Shown here: positions 1 to 11,991 of the stretch, in pieces
Position numbering within the stretch: the first letter of the stretch is position 1
How the letters are laid out: each line of letters begins with the position of its first letter
Source: Botryotinia globosa
Lineage: Eukaryota; Ascomycota; Leotiomycetes; Helotiales; Sclerotiniaceae
Direction: 5' to 3'
Assembly: GCA_014898425.1 (NCBI GenBank)
Contig: RCSZ01000008.1
Span: forward strand, 1,561,501 to 1,625,500
DNA: 64,000 nt
Notes under the pieces: model-generated
What the model saw: the letters and a program-made list of their open reading frames with translations, nothing else
The model's database searches: none
Told to the model about the DNA's origin: nothing
Made by a program: the position numbers and the translations under genes

Positions 1-453
1 TCTGATAAATCCTCATCAAGTGCTCAACCGTCAATAATTCCTGGTATCCAAATTCGTGCTATGAACATCTCAGATGGCTCACTTCCCTTTCTTTGCAATA
101 CGACTCTCGGAATCGTCTCACTACCAGAATTCTCAAAAATTTCGCATGCGCTCATTCAGACCATCAATATTCAAACCCCGTCTGAGAAGTTTTCACGCAT
201 AAAAGGAGATATATCTATCTTTATCCACTGGGCAGGAGAACCCCCCGATAAATACGCCTGCCAAACGGCCTCTCGATGCTGGAACAACATCTCGTTGGAC
301 TTGATGCTCCTATCCGAGAAAAGATTCTCTGTTAACGGTCCGGATGAATTGAAAGATCTTTGGATATTTCTAGCGAAGAGAAAATATCGAGATGAGATCT
401 TCTGCGTTTTCGAGGCTTCACCTATCCCGGCATCTGGTCGCACTTCTGAGTAA
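1..453 (+). CDS. 3' end of an unrecognised protein (partial at window start)
   Basis: The frame is open from base 1 with no stop, so the gene starts before the window. The visible part is 150 codons ending at TAA (451-453). The first in-window ATG is at 61, but nothing marks it as the true start. The first 20 residues are Ser-rich; the rest looks globular, with three Cys, a WAGEPPDKY segment and a charged KDLWIFLAKRKYRDEIF stretch. I recognise no domain. It might be the tail of an F-box or DUF protein, but this is a guess. The next gene (DPH1) is 1.6 kb downstream on the other strand. Confidence 0.4.
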   Translation, partial: SDKSSSSAQPSIIPGIQIRAMNISDGSLPFLCNTTLGIVSLPEFSKISHALIQTINIQTPSEKFSRIKGDISIFIHWAGEPPDKYACQTASRCWNNISLDLMLLSEKRFSVNGPDELKDLWIFLAKRKYRDEIFCVFEASPIPASGRTSE

Positions 454-2063
454 GGAAAGATGCTGAAGGGGATTTAATTCACTCCGATGAGCGAAAAGAG
501 AAATACTGGAGATGCGTATATGTCTGAGAGGAAGGCTTTGATTTGATGATCACTAGTTCAGGCAGGAAGCTTCTCGAATGCAAAAATAGGGTTGAAAGCG
601 AGGCTTAGCGTTACCTACTTATTTGTTCACGTACTAAAGCACTTGACAAATCAAGCGTTTAACTTTGAACTGCAGTCTTCTGACTTTATGTGCATGTTTC
701 AATTCACCGGTAAAATTCATCCATCAAGCAATCTCTATCTATCACAGCTCAAGCGAACGAAATCCTCAAATCAAAATAACTCAGAATCCCTTCCCATATC
801 ACCTCTGATGTCGTAATCTATCTGACTATCACATTCAAATTCTGAATCTAAGTATAACCGTGATTACGTCACCAATCTCTAAATACGAAGGGCAGCATAA
901 TCTTAAGTCTGCGAACTAATTCTTTTCCATGTCCAATGACATATCATCTCATCATCCCAGCCAATCGCCTGTCTAAATGAAAGCGGGGTCGACCCCTAAT
1001 CTTCATTCGGCAGCCGACGCAGAAGATTTCCTACAAACATCACGAATGGTGTTGAGGATGAGTATGACTTGTGAATATCATAAATGATTGATCAAGAAAA
1101 GGAGAAAAGTAAAGAATAATTATCTGAATAGATTAAATTTTTGTATCAAATTTTTGTATTCGCGTCATAATTGAAAGTGCATTTTCCAATGGGTCAATTT
1201 ATGTTGGCTGGAAGGCCGCAAGTTGATAATTTTCAAGATATATATTATGTGGTATAACGCTTCTTTATCTTGATAGCTAGCTGTATGCTATTTCACCTTC
1301 CCATACATCTGCGTCCAAACATATCCTCGGCCTGCTCCGCGAGCGCACGAGATGCCGATCTCGAAAATCCAACACCAGTAGCCGATTTGAAAGGCAATAG
1401 CACCAAGTTTGAGTCTCAGTCTCAGGTGCACTCCAATGAACCAGTCATCGATCAAAACATCGGAGTATGACGTTCACCAGGCGACCCCGGAAACCCCCCA
1501 AAATTGGGCAACGACTCGAAAGTTTTACCTGACTATTCTATTTTTCATTGCAAGATGAAACAGTGTCATCGAATAGCAGTATATTCAGTAGTGCGGGTAC
1601 TGTTCTTGCGGATGAAATTGGTGTCTCTCTAGAAGTAGTAAATTTGGGAACAATTGATTTGTTCTTGTAGATTAATCTCATCCACCTTGGAGGTATTAAT
1701 TACATTGAGGTATTTGCCGAAGTAACTAGAGTTCTGAAGCGCGGGGCTACTGCTTCGAACCCAGCTTCTTCGAACCACTCTCGGAGAAATCTGATCGCGA
1801 AATACCCCTCGTAGTGGAGCCCTCGGATTCTTATCTATATACTGGTTGTGGTAGCTCAAACCATCGCGATAGTTTCGATTTGCTGATTCATGCCTGGCGG
1901 ATCTGACGCGGCACCAGAGTGTCGTTGGAGGTACATCGGTAGATGTGTGGAATCCAATTCACCGGGCGCTATCATAATACCAATTGAGGACAATTTGACC
2001 AACTGTATAACGTCGTGCAGTAAGGGGGAGGGCAAGGCCTTGAGGTATATCAAAAACAGATTT
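454..2063. other. intergenic, no gene recognised
   Basis: This stretch contains only short open frames (under 100 codons) in all six frames, with no domain signature, no tRNA-like cloverleaf and no long repeat that I can see. It includes the 3' flank of DPH1 (minus strand, ending at 2064). Confidence 0.5.
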
Positions 2064-3452
2064 TCAACCAACAACTGGAATACTTGAGATAGGCTTGGTT
2101 CTGCCAAGACCTTCCTTTCCATAGTAATCCATAGGATAGACATCATTGTTGCTCTTTGCCCAATCTTCTTTTTGGCCCAATACGATCAACGCTTCGTATG
2201 GTGTAAGCAAAGGTCTAGGAAAAGCATATCCCCAATCAATACTGAGTCTTGGACATGCTACTTGCACCCAACACTCGACATCGCTCATCATAGCTAGCTT
2301 CCCGGGGAAAATCTCGCTCAAAAGTAAGTTGATGTATGGGATTCCCCGCTCTTCTAATTTTCTCTCAATCATTGTCATGGTGTGTGGATTTCCCTGACGA
2401 CCAAGAGATCCTAGGATGAGTCCCCACTTCTTTGCGGGTTTCGCGGTTTCAATCGCATCTCTTCTCAAAGTATGCATTTCCTTGTGGTCATAACTCTCAC
2501 GAGTGAGTTTTCGAGAATAGGGATCGTATCGGTAAGCTGGTATCGTCGGATTGTGGATCATTGCACTCTCTAGATGGAAACGTCCATCACCAAGATAAAG
2601 AATGATATCGACACCATCAGTCGACAGTTGAGGCGATGTGCATCCAAGGATTTCGCCTTTGCTAAGAGGAGAAATTTGCGGAATGAGAACATTGTACCCC
2701 GCTTTCTCGAGCGGTGCTCGAACGCCATGTAATGTCGCGTTGAATTGAATGGTTCCTACCATGGCAATGGTCTTCCCTGAAGCAAAATTCTTCTCCAGAG
2801 TTGCAAGTAAATGTGCCGTATCTATACTGATATCGACGAAAACGTAGAGAGTTTTGATCTTTGTAACATCCACGGGGATCAAGCACGAATGCGCATAATG
2901 TACCAGGAGGTCACACCCTAAAGCTCGAGCAGTATAATCATCAATGCAACAGGCTCCATATGTAACATCTCCCATTATAAGCGTCTCGATTCCAGGACAG
3001 AATTGTGTGAGAATATCCGAAATTGTGGTTGCGAATAAGAGTAGACCTTCTGGCATCTGCAGCGCAACTTTCTTTGATCCGTTCATTCTTATTCTATGTA
3101 TAGTTTTGTGGACTTCGAAGGAATAATTGGGTGGAAGGAGAGCGATCGCAGCATTAATATCGGGATCATTCAAAATTTCGGGAGGCACTTGATTCAATGT
3201 TCGAATTCTTCTAGGAGTCGCAACTATGATAACATTAGCTAGAGAAGTAAATCTGAGAATGTGAGGTTACAGACCTTGAATGGCATCACTGTCCCCGGGA
3301 GTTGTATTATTGCCATTGCGTGCAGCAGCTTCTGCAGCTTGCTTTCTTCCCACGAAGCGTTTCTTTGGTTGGCGTTGTGCCACTGGCTCTTCGAGATTAT
3401 TTTCCACATCGACAGCTACCCCCAAATCGACTTGTGCACGATCATCTTCCAT
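2064..3452 (-). CDS. DPH1: Dph1, 2-(3-amino-3-carboxypropyl)histidine synthase subunit 1
   Basis: Dph1 is a cytosolic subunit of the Dph1-Dph2 heterodimer that starts diphthamide synthesis on eEF2. The complex uses a [4Fe-4S] cluster to transfer a 3-amino-3-carboxypropyl group from SAM to a histidine. Model: exon 1 3452-3275, a 51-bp intron (GTCTGT..CATAG), exon 2 3223-2064; 445 aa, normal for fungi. Visible landmarks are [23 protein letters not shown], and the three separated cluster cysteines of the family: in [12 protein letters not shown] (about residue 151), EILGCTSP (about 254) and [11 protein letters not shown] (about 383). The DGRFHLES motif is also present. The N-terminal about 60 residues are charged and poorly conserved, as is usual. 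The start ATG at 3452 is the first in frame. Splice choice is supported because it restores Q-VATPRRI into the conserved core. No damage is seen. The paralogue Dph2 is unlikely because the sequence matches the Dph1 pattern throughout. Confidence 0.95.
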
Positions 3453-4024
3453 ATCGTTAATTATAAAAGGGGGGTGAGGTAGTTTTCAATATGAAGAATA
3501 TGATCTGATTGCGGTTCGGGAAGTTTTTATCAAAAATCCAAGATCCAAAGTTCGAAGGGCACGGGCTTACATAATGGCGGGGCATAGGCCTGGTGGGCAT
3601 GGAATGGAATTCATCACATAATCAAAAACGATGTAGGGGGTTTTAAATATTAATTAATAAATATTGATAAAATTACCCAGATATATACCTAGATAGGTAA
3701 TAATGACTATTATACACAGAGTAGCTATGTATTGTCTACATACAATCATGTTTCTTGAGTGGAATAGTTGCACGTTCAAATTCTATCTATCAATATCTGT
3801 TTGGTCCAAAACTACCCCGCCGCACAGAATCAATCACTGATACAATTTGGTGGTGACGACGAATCAAAACCACGGTATTTGAAGAGACAGTGATGACTAA
3901 TCATGACCATAATTGGGGAAGAAATGATGGCGTTTGCACCTCATATGGATCCTCTCTGTTGAACGGTCAAAATTCATAAAATATTCCAAATAACCATTCA
4001 GTCGACTTATAATAGTAGTGTCTC
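3453..4024. other. intergenic, DPH1 upstream region
   Basis: AT-rich DNA holding the DPH1 promoter (right of 3452) and the 3' flank of the F-box gene. No gene, tandem repeat or structured RNA was recognised. Confidence 0.5.
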
Positions 4025-5272
4025 TCACTTCTCAGGCACTGGAGAATGGAAGAATGATGCATAGCGTTGATCCTCTATCTTGCTTCGAAATCCACCGTCA
4101 TTTTCGAATGCCGAAGACAAGAATAACGAGTCTGGTTGCGGCTGATATTCGAATCCAAATCTACCTCGTTGAAAGTATCTTTGCCATTTCTCGTCTAATG
4201 TACCGGATCCCAGATCAACCCATCTAGTAATGTAAATTGCAATTCCCGACCCTTTCGTGGGCAAGGGTTTCACGGTCAATTGGCATTGTGTAGAGCAACG
4301 ACGGCACTTCAATAAGTTCAAAGTCATCTCTGAAGAGTCCAAATCGAACCAAAGACTCTGTGAATCTGCAGCATCGTCGTCACGCGAGAGACCGTAGGAC
4401 CTTGTACAAATTATCCCGTTCACATAGCATACCCTAGTGTGAGCACATTGTTCCATAGCCAAACCGAATGGCATTCGATGAATCGTGGGTTTGATCCAAA
4501 CCATCTGAGTACGATGAATGAAGGATCCTCGGAGAATCCGACAATCTGTTTGGGATTCTTTCATCCACCCATGCCAATAACCCTTAGCTATACGCTCTCC
4601 GGAAAGTGCAACCAAAAATTTCTCACAATCTGGATTGTGGAGCGAATGCCTCATAGCCATGTTGAAAATCCTTGGACTGAAAGCTGCATCCAACAACCCC
4701 TTGTAGCCCCAGTCAAAACGAGTGTCTAATCGGCACTTCAGAGCTTTAAGCCTCTTTTGAGATTCTCCACATCCGTTTCTCCCATCTCGATAAAGTTTCA
4801 ATGCAATCTCGTTGTTATGGAGTTTATTGCAAGAATGACAGACACTTTGATGGGGTAGCTCTTTTGCAATGAGCCATAGAAGAACATATGTTTCATAACG
4901 GTCCCTCGACAGTGCCTTGAAAGGGTCATTTCCTACCGCCGCGAGAAATCCTTTACAGGTGAGTGCTAGCGACGTAGCTGATGATGGGGGTAAATGTCCT
5001 AGTATGACATCAAATATTTCCTTGGGTAGGCTTCCTAAATGTCTTGTCTGAGAAACAATCGATGATGTGATAGCTAATGAGGTAGACCCGGGCATGAACT
5101 TCTGGATAAATGTTGAGTTAGGTATACGAGGTAGTTCAAAAATCTGTGATGGGATAGATACTAGTCCCACTAGAAGGACCGGGTCTGAAATGGATAATTT
5201 TCTTGGATTGGACAAATCTCCTTGTTTGTCCCGCTGATAACGATCCAGAAATCCATCTTCGAGGGGGTCCAT
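4025..5272 (-). CDS. F-box domain protein
   Basis: F-box proteins bind Skp1 and recruit substrates to SCF ubiquitin ligases. This single-exon frame encodes 415 aa from the ATG at 5272. The open frame continues upstream to 5365 but only with a GTG, so 5272 is the start. The F-box lies at about residues 79-114: LPKEIFDVILGHLPPSSATS followed by LALTCKGFLAAVG. After it come a C-x2-C pair in SVCHSCNKLH and a second Cys cluster, CRRCSTQC, which might bind zinc. No leucine-rich or WD repeats follow, so the substrate-binding part is unknown. An AT run (about 5325-5337) lies some 55 bp upstream of the start and may serve as a TATA-like element. The F-box assignment is firm; the role is not. Confidence 0.85.
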   Translation of the reverse strand: MDPLEDGFLDRYQRDKQGDLSNPRKLSISDPVLLVGLVSIPSQIFELPRIPNSTFIQKFMPGSTSLAITSSIVSQTRHLGSLPKEIFDVILGHLPPSSATSLALTCKGFLAAVGNDPFKALSRDRYETYVLLWLIAKELPHQSVCHSCNKLHNNEIALKLYRDGRNGCGESQKRLKALKCRLDTRFDWGYKGLLDAAFSPRIFNMAMRHSLHNPDCEKFLVALSGERIAKGYWHGWMKESQTDCRILRGSFIHRTQMVWIKPTIHRMPFGLAMEQCAHTRVCYVNGIICTRSYGLSRDDDAADSQSLWFDLDSSEMTLNLLKCRRCSTQCQLTVKPLPTKGSGIAIYITRWVDLGSGTLDEKWQRYFQRGRFGFEYQPQPDSLFLSSAFENDGGFRSKIEDQRYASFFHSPVPEK

Positions 5273-8200
5273 TGTGTGTTGGATTTGTATCAAGATGCTT
5301 AATTTGGTGTGATATGGCTCAATATATATATTCCACAGCCGTATCCCACATTTGCTAAAACCCACTAATATTGACCAGTGCCAAGCTAGTCAGAGCTAGG
5401 TACTTGAGCACTTCGTCATGATCTTCGAGTGAAAAGCCTACCTACTGCTAATTTACCTTGGCTGGAAAATCACCAGTTTCGTTGTATATCCGATTGAACA
5501 GGAAGGAATGCAGTGCAGCTACTCCCCATCACTCTTTCTTATCTTCGGAAGGGCCTCAGTTCATCTAAGATAGCAGTACGCATAACTTCCACTGACTGAT
5601 TCGAATCAACACTAGATGCTCCCATCCAAGAAAGTGAGAAGTACTACACCCGAAGCTACTGGTAGCCAACGACAGTACCGCAAGGATCAGCTCTATCCCC
5701 AAGACTCTAAAAGATTGAATTTTCTATTTTGATAAAAGTCTTCCGGAGATTCAACTCATTCTGTAATTGGCAAGTTCGATTCGTCTTCCATCCAGCTCAG
5801 TAAGCTCAATCTGAGTTCAATCTCCACGTATTGGCTTCATCCATATCACTCTCGTTCGTACCAGTTTGGTGAGTAAATACACACTTCCAAGCTGCTAGCT
5901 AGAAACAGGTACTGGTTAGTTTTGAGCAAGCAATCGAGGGACAGCTGAGACAATTGTATCGAAACCCAAATACACTTGGTAGCTAGATTATGTAGCATAT
6001 TCGTACAGACAACATAGATTTCCAGACATACAACCCCGTTTTTCAACAGGACATTACGAATATGGCGTCGCAAACTAAGGTCCAGTATGAAGAAGTATGA
6101 GATTAATAGAACAATAATATCAAAATGATCACTCCTTTCGTAGATTTGACATATCTTAACTCGTTTCCAATATCGAGTAAAGTGAAGATATTGATGTGAA
6201 CTTATGTACCCCGCGGAGTTCCCTCATTTGCACGGAATTCCCCGTAAAAACTTTGAATAACTTCATCTCATGCAGGCTCATTATACAAACTTCGAATGTG
6301 ACGGATTATTACTTCTATACACACCCAAATGAATTCGTGTCCCATCTTTTCACACGCACCTTTTTGATGATTAACAAATGATGGAGTTATTTCGCAGCGA
6401 CTATATCAACAGCACAAAGTAAAGACGATAGCCCTTGGACCAATGTCAATGCTTGAGCGGCCGAACAATCAAATTAATCCAATACCCTATTTCACTGAAG
6501 TCATCGTACTGACCAAGCTTCGAGCCAAAATTCTGGCTGTAATTGCGAAACCCTCTGTTTACCTATAAGCCCCTATGTTGTGGTCTTCAACTTTGACCGT
6601 TGTTGTCCCGAGTTAAGATGATCCTAGCTGGTTCGTCATGTAATTCTGTATTCAAGCTTAGGTATCCACGAGATATAATCCAAGTGGTTTCATTCTTGTG
6701 CAATCACTATAGGACTAAGACTTGAGTCCCTAATGGCTTGGCATCTGCATTGAGCTCAGTGGTAATCGCTGCCATATTTGAGCTAGTTGGGACTTCATTT
6801 TCTATCTACGACTGTAATTGCAGATCGTTAGTTCTCAGGAATACAAAGAACGAGTAGTATATTTTCAATGCCTCACTTGAAGCAGTCTATCCGTTTTGTA
6901 CCACCCAGCTTGTTAATCCTTGACCTGTTCAGTCGATTGTTGCATGTCGACGTTTCGAGCGAGATACTAAATTACCTGGACTTGTATCAATTGATAGGTC
7001 ATCTTTGGACTTTGTGAAGTGCAGAAAAAGAATGGTAGAGGGGGTAAAATAACTCTTATAGGTGCGATGATAGAGGTTCTGGTTAAAGTTGTTATCATGT
7101 GCATACAATATAAACTCTGAACATCTCTTGAATTTATTTTCCCCGCCCCGTCAAATATTGATGACAAGACTTACCCTAACGCTCAATTCTGTTGCACATA
7201 TGCAAATAATTTCTTCTTGCTTGATGCTTAGTTTCGTCCAGAGTTAATGGGATGGATGTTCAAGTACCGAATGATGCCTCCTACTTGTAGGACTATCTAC
7301 TGATTTCATATGCCTCTCCAATTCATAGCGACCATAAGGAACATTTGGATCGCCTTATTCATAAAACAATCTGTCATCTCATCTGCTAGATCCTTATACT
7401 TGCCACCTGACAAACAATCATGTTTCCCGCAGTAATACAATCTGACATCCCTAGCCGAGCTAGATCACTTACTAGGCGAGCTAGTTCATTTACTAGGTAT
7501 GTCAGCTGAACTCCTATGGTATTTTTCGTTAATTTTCCGATACAAAGCAAGAATAAGATGTGAAAATTTAGAAACACAAGTTCTAGTTTTCAAGTCCCAA
7601 TCAAGTCATTCCAAATCAAAATCTTTGTACACATCTTTAACCCTAATTTCAACCCTTTTTTATCAACATGTCTCATTTTGAAGGGTGATACAATCGTTTT
7701 TCCCAGTGTTTAAGAAGATAAAAGAGAGAGCGACTTGAAGGGGAGACTGATCAATTCTAAGGAAAGATGTGTTCTGTGGATAATATTCAAAAATTAACAT
7801 CGATTTGCAATCAAAGCGGAAGCTTTTAAGCGAAAATCTTCGAATGAAGGAGAGAAATGATTTTGTAGATAAGTGTAGTGATAGTTCATATTCTGAGTCC
7901 GTATCTGGATGGTACAAGTAGATATAGAGATATTCAAATAGAATTTCTGGGGAAAACTTAAAAAGAACATAGAAGTCAAGTACTCGAGCAATGATTCGGA
8001 GGGTATCTTCTATGTGAATTCATACTTTCACTGCCACCTTCATCCCTTCATTACTATATCATCGTCAAATTTTTCAGTCTCAGTATACGGCTACCATACG
8101 TTACGTTAATAATAATTCAAGATGTATGAATGCTCCCTATGCATGTGACGTGAAGACATTAACCTAAAAGCTTAATCAAGGTGAAAGACTAGAGAAGCAG

Positions 8201-8547
8201 TCTAATGTTACTTAGTTCTAAATAAATAAATTTAGTAGTGATAGTCAGCCATCAGATAACGCTTGTCACTCTAGATCAAATACCTACTTAGCATGCCCTA
8301 GCTTTGCTTCGCTTCATATAAAAACTCCTGAGTATCGCACCAATTTTCTTCTTCTTTCAAAAGTACAGATTTTTCTCTCAGTCAATCAACACTCCAGATT
8401 CATTACTTGTTATTATCCAAAATATCAGACATTCAAATACTCACAGCATACTATCATCTGACGACAAATTACTTTCGGACTTTACTATTACAAACAGCCA
8501 ATATATCTTCACCCGCCAGCAATAATTATAGTCAACCGCTTGTCAAA
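5273..8547. other. 3.3-kb gene-poor stretch
   Basis: Only open frames under 90 codons occur, none with a domain or plausible splice continuation. The DNA is AT-rich without tandem repeats. The right end (8300-8547) is the promoter and 5' leader of the next gene. A lncRNA or promoter function is possible but not visible. Confidence 0.45.
8317..8323 (+). promoter_or_regulatory. TATA box of the PPxY-protein gene
   Basis: A TATAAAA element lies 225 bp before the ATG at 8548. It is followed at about 8343-8360 by a CT-rich tract (TTTTCTTCTTCTTTC), which is typical near fungal transcription starts. This supports a real transcribed gene downstream. Confidence 0.45.
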
Positions 8548-9105
8548 ATGTCCATGGCTTTGCAAAACGTCGCTTCAACCGGGAAGCATTCGGATGTCCT
8601 CAATGAGGCAATTCAATCACCAGCACCGCCATCATACGAAGAAGAAATGTATTTGCCAAGTTACGAGGAAGCTCTAAGTGACCAAGTTCCCGGATTTCCA
8701 GCCTCGAGTCTCATACTCGAGCGAGACATCAAGTTCATGTGTTCGTACGCAGATGCTCTAGTTGAACAGAGACTCCGATTAGGACAAGACATCTTGGCTC
8801 TGGATATAGAAATTGAGCAGAGATTGATTCACGCATGTGCTATCTACCCAATCACGCGTGAAAATTTTCTAGGCTTCATCAAAAAACATGGGGTTTATTT
8901 AATTTTGACAGCTCACCAATGGGCGAGAGTATTGCGAGGGAGTGAAGATATTGAGTGGGGTGTTGAGAGGAAGGAGGTGACAGATGACGAGATAGCTTTC
9001 GACACGGATGACGAGACGGATAACGAGACGGATAACGAGACGGACAACGAGGCAGATAATGACGAAGAACCATCGCAAATGATGGGAAGCAGGATTGAAG
9101 GTTAA
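8548..9105 (+). CDS. small acidic PPxY-motif protein, function unknown
   Basis: A single exon of 185 aa. The ATG at 8548 sits in a good context (GTCAAAATG); the frame stays open upstream but without ATG. The N-terminal part carries a PPSYEE motif and a second LPSYEEAL; PPxY motifs are bound by WW domains such as those of Nedd4/Rsp5 ligases. The middle (about residues 60-130) is a predicted helical region (SYADALVEQRLRLGQDILAL) of no known family. The C-terminus is very acidic, with a tandem TDNE repeat encoded by a 12-bp unit at about 9008-9055. No signal peptide or membrane segment is present. An arrestin-related or Rsp5-adaptor role is only a speculation from the motif. Confidence 0.6.
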   Translation: MSMALQNVASTGKHSDVLNEAIQSPAPPSYEEEMYLPSYEEALSDQVPGFPASSLILERDIKFMCSYADALVEQRLRLGQDILALDIEIEQRLIHACAIYPITRENFLGFIKKHGVYLILTAHQWARVLRGSEDIEWGVERKEVTDDEIAFDTDDETDNETDNETDNEADNDEEPSQMMGSRIEG

Positions 9106-9253
9106 TATTCAAATCGATTTTCTTTATCGTCAATTTCTTGCTACAAATTGAAGTAAGTATCAATCAACCCATGTTGTTGCTGTCATTTCTAATCGATCAA
9201 AAAAGCTATGTGTGTATAGATAGCTTAAGGGCTCCTATCATTTGGGAAAGAAC

Positions 9254-9441
9254 TTGCAAGCGAGCGAAATCTTATCACACATCATGCAGCTTAGAATGAA
9301 TACAATGTTACATTTTTTTGGGGAAGGACGAGGCGTATATGATTCAAATCATTTAATTTGCAAGCGAGCGAAATTGTATTCCACATCATGCAGTTTATAA
9401 GGAATACAATGTTACAGTTATTTTTTGGGAAAGAAGAGGCA
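9254..9441. repeat. imperfect direct repeat, period about 104 bp
   Basis: Two copies, about 9254-9340 and 9358-9441, both begin TTGCAAGCGAGCGAAAT. Both continue with CACATCATGCAG, GAATACAATGTTACA and a T-run followed by GGGAA. They lie in the 3' flank of the PPxY-protein gene. No terminal inverted repeats are visible. Confidence 0.7.
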
Positions 9442-10017
9442 TATTGAGCGTTGCACTCTCGACTCGGATTACAATTAGAGCTTTTGGAATGTTGGATAAA
9501 ACGATGAGAGACGATGAGATAAGCAGGGAGGGTATTAGATGAGGCGATATTTGGACATCTATGACAAACCCCACAAATTGTAGAGAACAGCTGGATATGT
9601 TACTTTTGTTGTATAGCGAGACTTGAGGGTATATACAGTTCAATATAATACAACTCTACATCACATGATGTCAAATATTTCCATAAACCCCTTCGCTAAA
9701 GATTCCGCATTGACTAACGAACAAAATTATTACTCATGAAGGCCTGTCAATGTCAATTAATCATCATCCCCACGAACTACACCACGCATATTGTCGGCCC
9801 TACAAACACTCCACAAATCAAGCTATCCATGGGTTAAATGGAAAATACTCCATTCTAGTCATGTCTGCCGTCATCGGAACCCTACACGCTTCACTATCAG
9901 TTGGTCATGCATGGAAATATATAGATAAGGTCAATCCTCAAAAATCAAATGTAGTCTTCAATATCTTTCAATTCATTTAATTCTATGAGATTGTAGAAAT
10001 TCATTTGGGTCCCCGAG

Positions 10018-11643
10018 ATGACGTCACATACCTCTCACCATCACAATGAATCTTCTTCAGCGATACAAACAAATATGCCATTAGAACTTCAATTGTTCGA
10101 TCATCTGCACCAAAACCATAAAACTTCATATCCCCCCACAAATTCCAATGTTGAAAACCTAGAATCGGCAAATGTGACGGATATAGATGCAGATGCTGGA
10201 GGAGTAGGAGAGGGAATTAGGAGTCCAAGCGACACTGAAGTAGAACTTCAAGCTGAGGATCCGGAAAGAGTTTATCAACAACTCAAACCTGTAGATGGGG
10301 GACCGGCAGCTTGGAGATTGTTGATCGCGGCATTTGTGTTTGAGGCAATCTTATGGGGTTTGTTTTTCTTTCCGTTGTCTCCTTTTATTTGAATGTTACA
10401 CCGATTCTCGCTATACTCTTCACTCGTCCTACTACCACGCTTACATCAAGTCGTAACCCATAAATAACTAACACCAACTACCCAAGGCTTTCCCATCTCC
10501 TTTGGAGTCTTCCAAGACTACTACTTCACACTCCCCCAATTCGCCAACTCCAAGTCCCAAATCGCCCTCATCGGAACCATCTCCCAAGGTCTCTGTTACC
10601 TCGGCGCACCTCTCTCCGCCTCCCTTACCAAACGATTTCCCAAACACCAAACCCATCAAATCTGGCTCGGGCTTCCAATATGCATCCTGGGACTCGTAGC
10701 CGGTTCTTTTTGCGACTCCGTACAAGGATTAATCTGGACTCAGGGCGTGATGTACGGTTGCGGATTCCTTACTCTCACATATCCTATCGTAAGCATGATA
10801 AACGAATGGTGGATTGCGAGGAAGGGAATGGCGTTCGGCCTCATCAGTGCAGCGAGTGGAGTGAGTGGAGCCGGAATGCCATTTATTATTCAATTTCTGC
10901 TCGAGAAATATGGATATAAGACTGCGTTGAGGATGATCTCAGTTGGGATTACAATCTTGACGGTTCCTTTGCTGCCGCTTTTGAAAGGGAGATTGCCACC
11001 CAGTGAGCGCAGTAGATTGGCACGCACAAATTGGGGGTTTCTCAAAAATAAACTCTTCTACATTTATGGATCGGCAACATTAATTTACGGCATGGGATTT
11101 TTCTACCCAGGGGTTTATCTTCCTTCTTTCGCTACGAATATCGGATTGAATGGTACGCAAGGTGCTGCAATCTTGGCAGTCATGAGTGTAGCGCAAGTCG
11201 CAGGTCAATTCGTTTGCGGCTATCTATCTGATAAGAATTTCTCCATCAATGCTCTTGCGGTGGGTTGTACAATCATGGCGACGATTTCCTCATTGCTACT
11301 TTGGGGCTTTGCGAAATCGATGGGTTTGCTCATTGCGTATGGAATCGTGTATGGGTTTTTTGGATACGGGTTTAGTACGATGAGAGTGGCGATGGGGAAG
11401 TTAATTTGTAGTGATCCGGGGAGTGTGGTGAGTATCTATTCGATTTTTATTTGTTTGCAGGGAGTAGGGAATGTATTGGTTGGTCCGATTAGTGGGACGT
11501 TGTTGAGGGAGAGGGTGGTGCTTGGGGGGTATGGGGTAGAGAGGTATAGGGATATGGTTATTTATACGGGTTGTTGTATGGCGGGGTGTGCGGGGGTCAT
11601 TGGGGGGTGGTGGTTGAGACCTAGGGGGTTGGTGAGTGGGTAG
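10018..11643 (+). CDS. MFS transporter, monocarboxylate-transporter-like
   Basis: A 12-TM plasma-membrane or vacuolar carrier of the fungal MCT-like major facilitator subfamily; the substrate is unknown (monocarboxylates, riboflavin or others). Model: exon 1 10018-10357, intron 10358-10486 (GTTTGT..CCCAAG), exon 2 10487-11643; 498 aa. The splice joins W-G-F inside TM1 and restores the family signature DGGPAAWRLLIAAFVFEA, then WGFPISFGVFQDYY. About 100 hydrophilic residues rich in His, Ser and acidic residues precede TM1. Later landmarks are FAKSMGLLIAYGIVYGFFGY and the loop motif GYLSDKNF. The C-terminal tail is short. Exon 2 starts GC-rich relative to its flanks. No break is seen. Yeast MCH family members are the nearest functional comparators, although those often do not carry monocarboxylates. 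Confidence 0.9.
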
Positions 11644-11991
11644 GATGGGATGAGGAGAATGGAGAAGACAGGAAGAGCTGTTATGCAAAGCTTCTGCGGT
11701 ATATAGCTTCTATATATATAGCTGAGCTTCGAGAATTGAAATTAGCCATACATCCAACTAATGATCTCTCCGAGCCTCTACTAATCACCACCTCCTCCAA
11801 ACAGAAAAGCTAAAATGAAAAGCTCATCATGCAAGTCCTACACGAACTCCTTTCACCCTCTTTACTCATCAACTCTCCTCCAGATTTCAATCCGTATATC
11901 CTTAACTCCTTACCCCCTCGCTTGAAAAGTAAGTTCTCATACAAAAACAAATCCCGATAAATGAAGATTGAATCCAAAAGAAAGAACGCCT

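Noticed and set aside
1270..1470. 66-codon frame with Ser/Asp-rich sequence
   Set aside because: Too short, first codon not ATG, no neighbours to splice with.
1730..1810. GC-rich patch with TTCGAACC that might be a tRNA arm
   Set aside because: No matching acceptor stem or anticodon arm could be drawn.
9750..9980. 76-codon frame just before the MFS transporter
   Set aside because: No domain and a different frame from the transporter; probably leader sequence.
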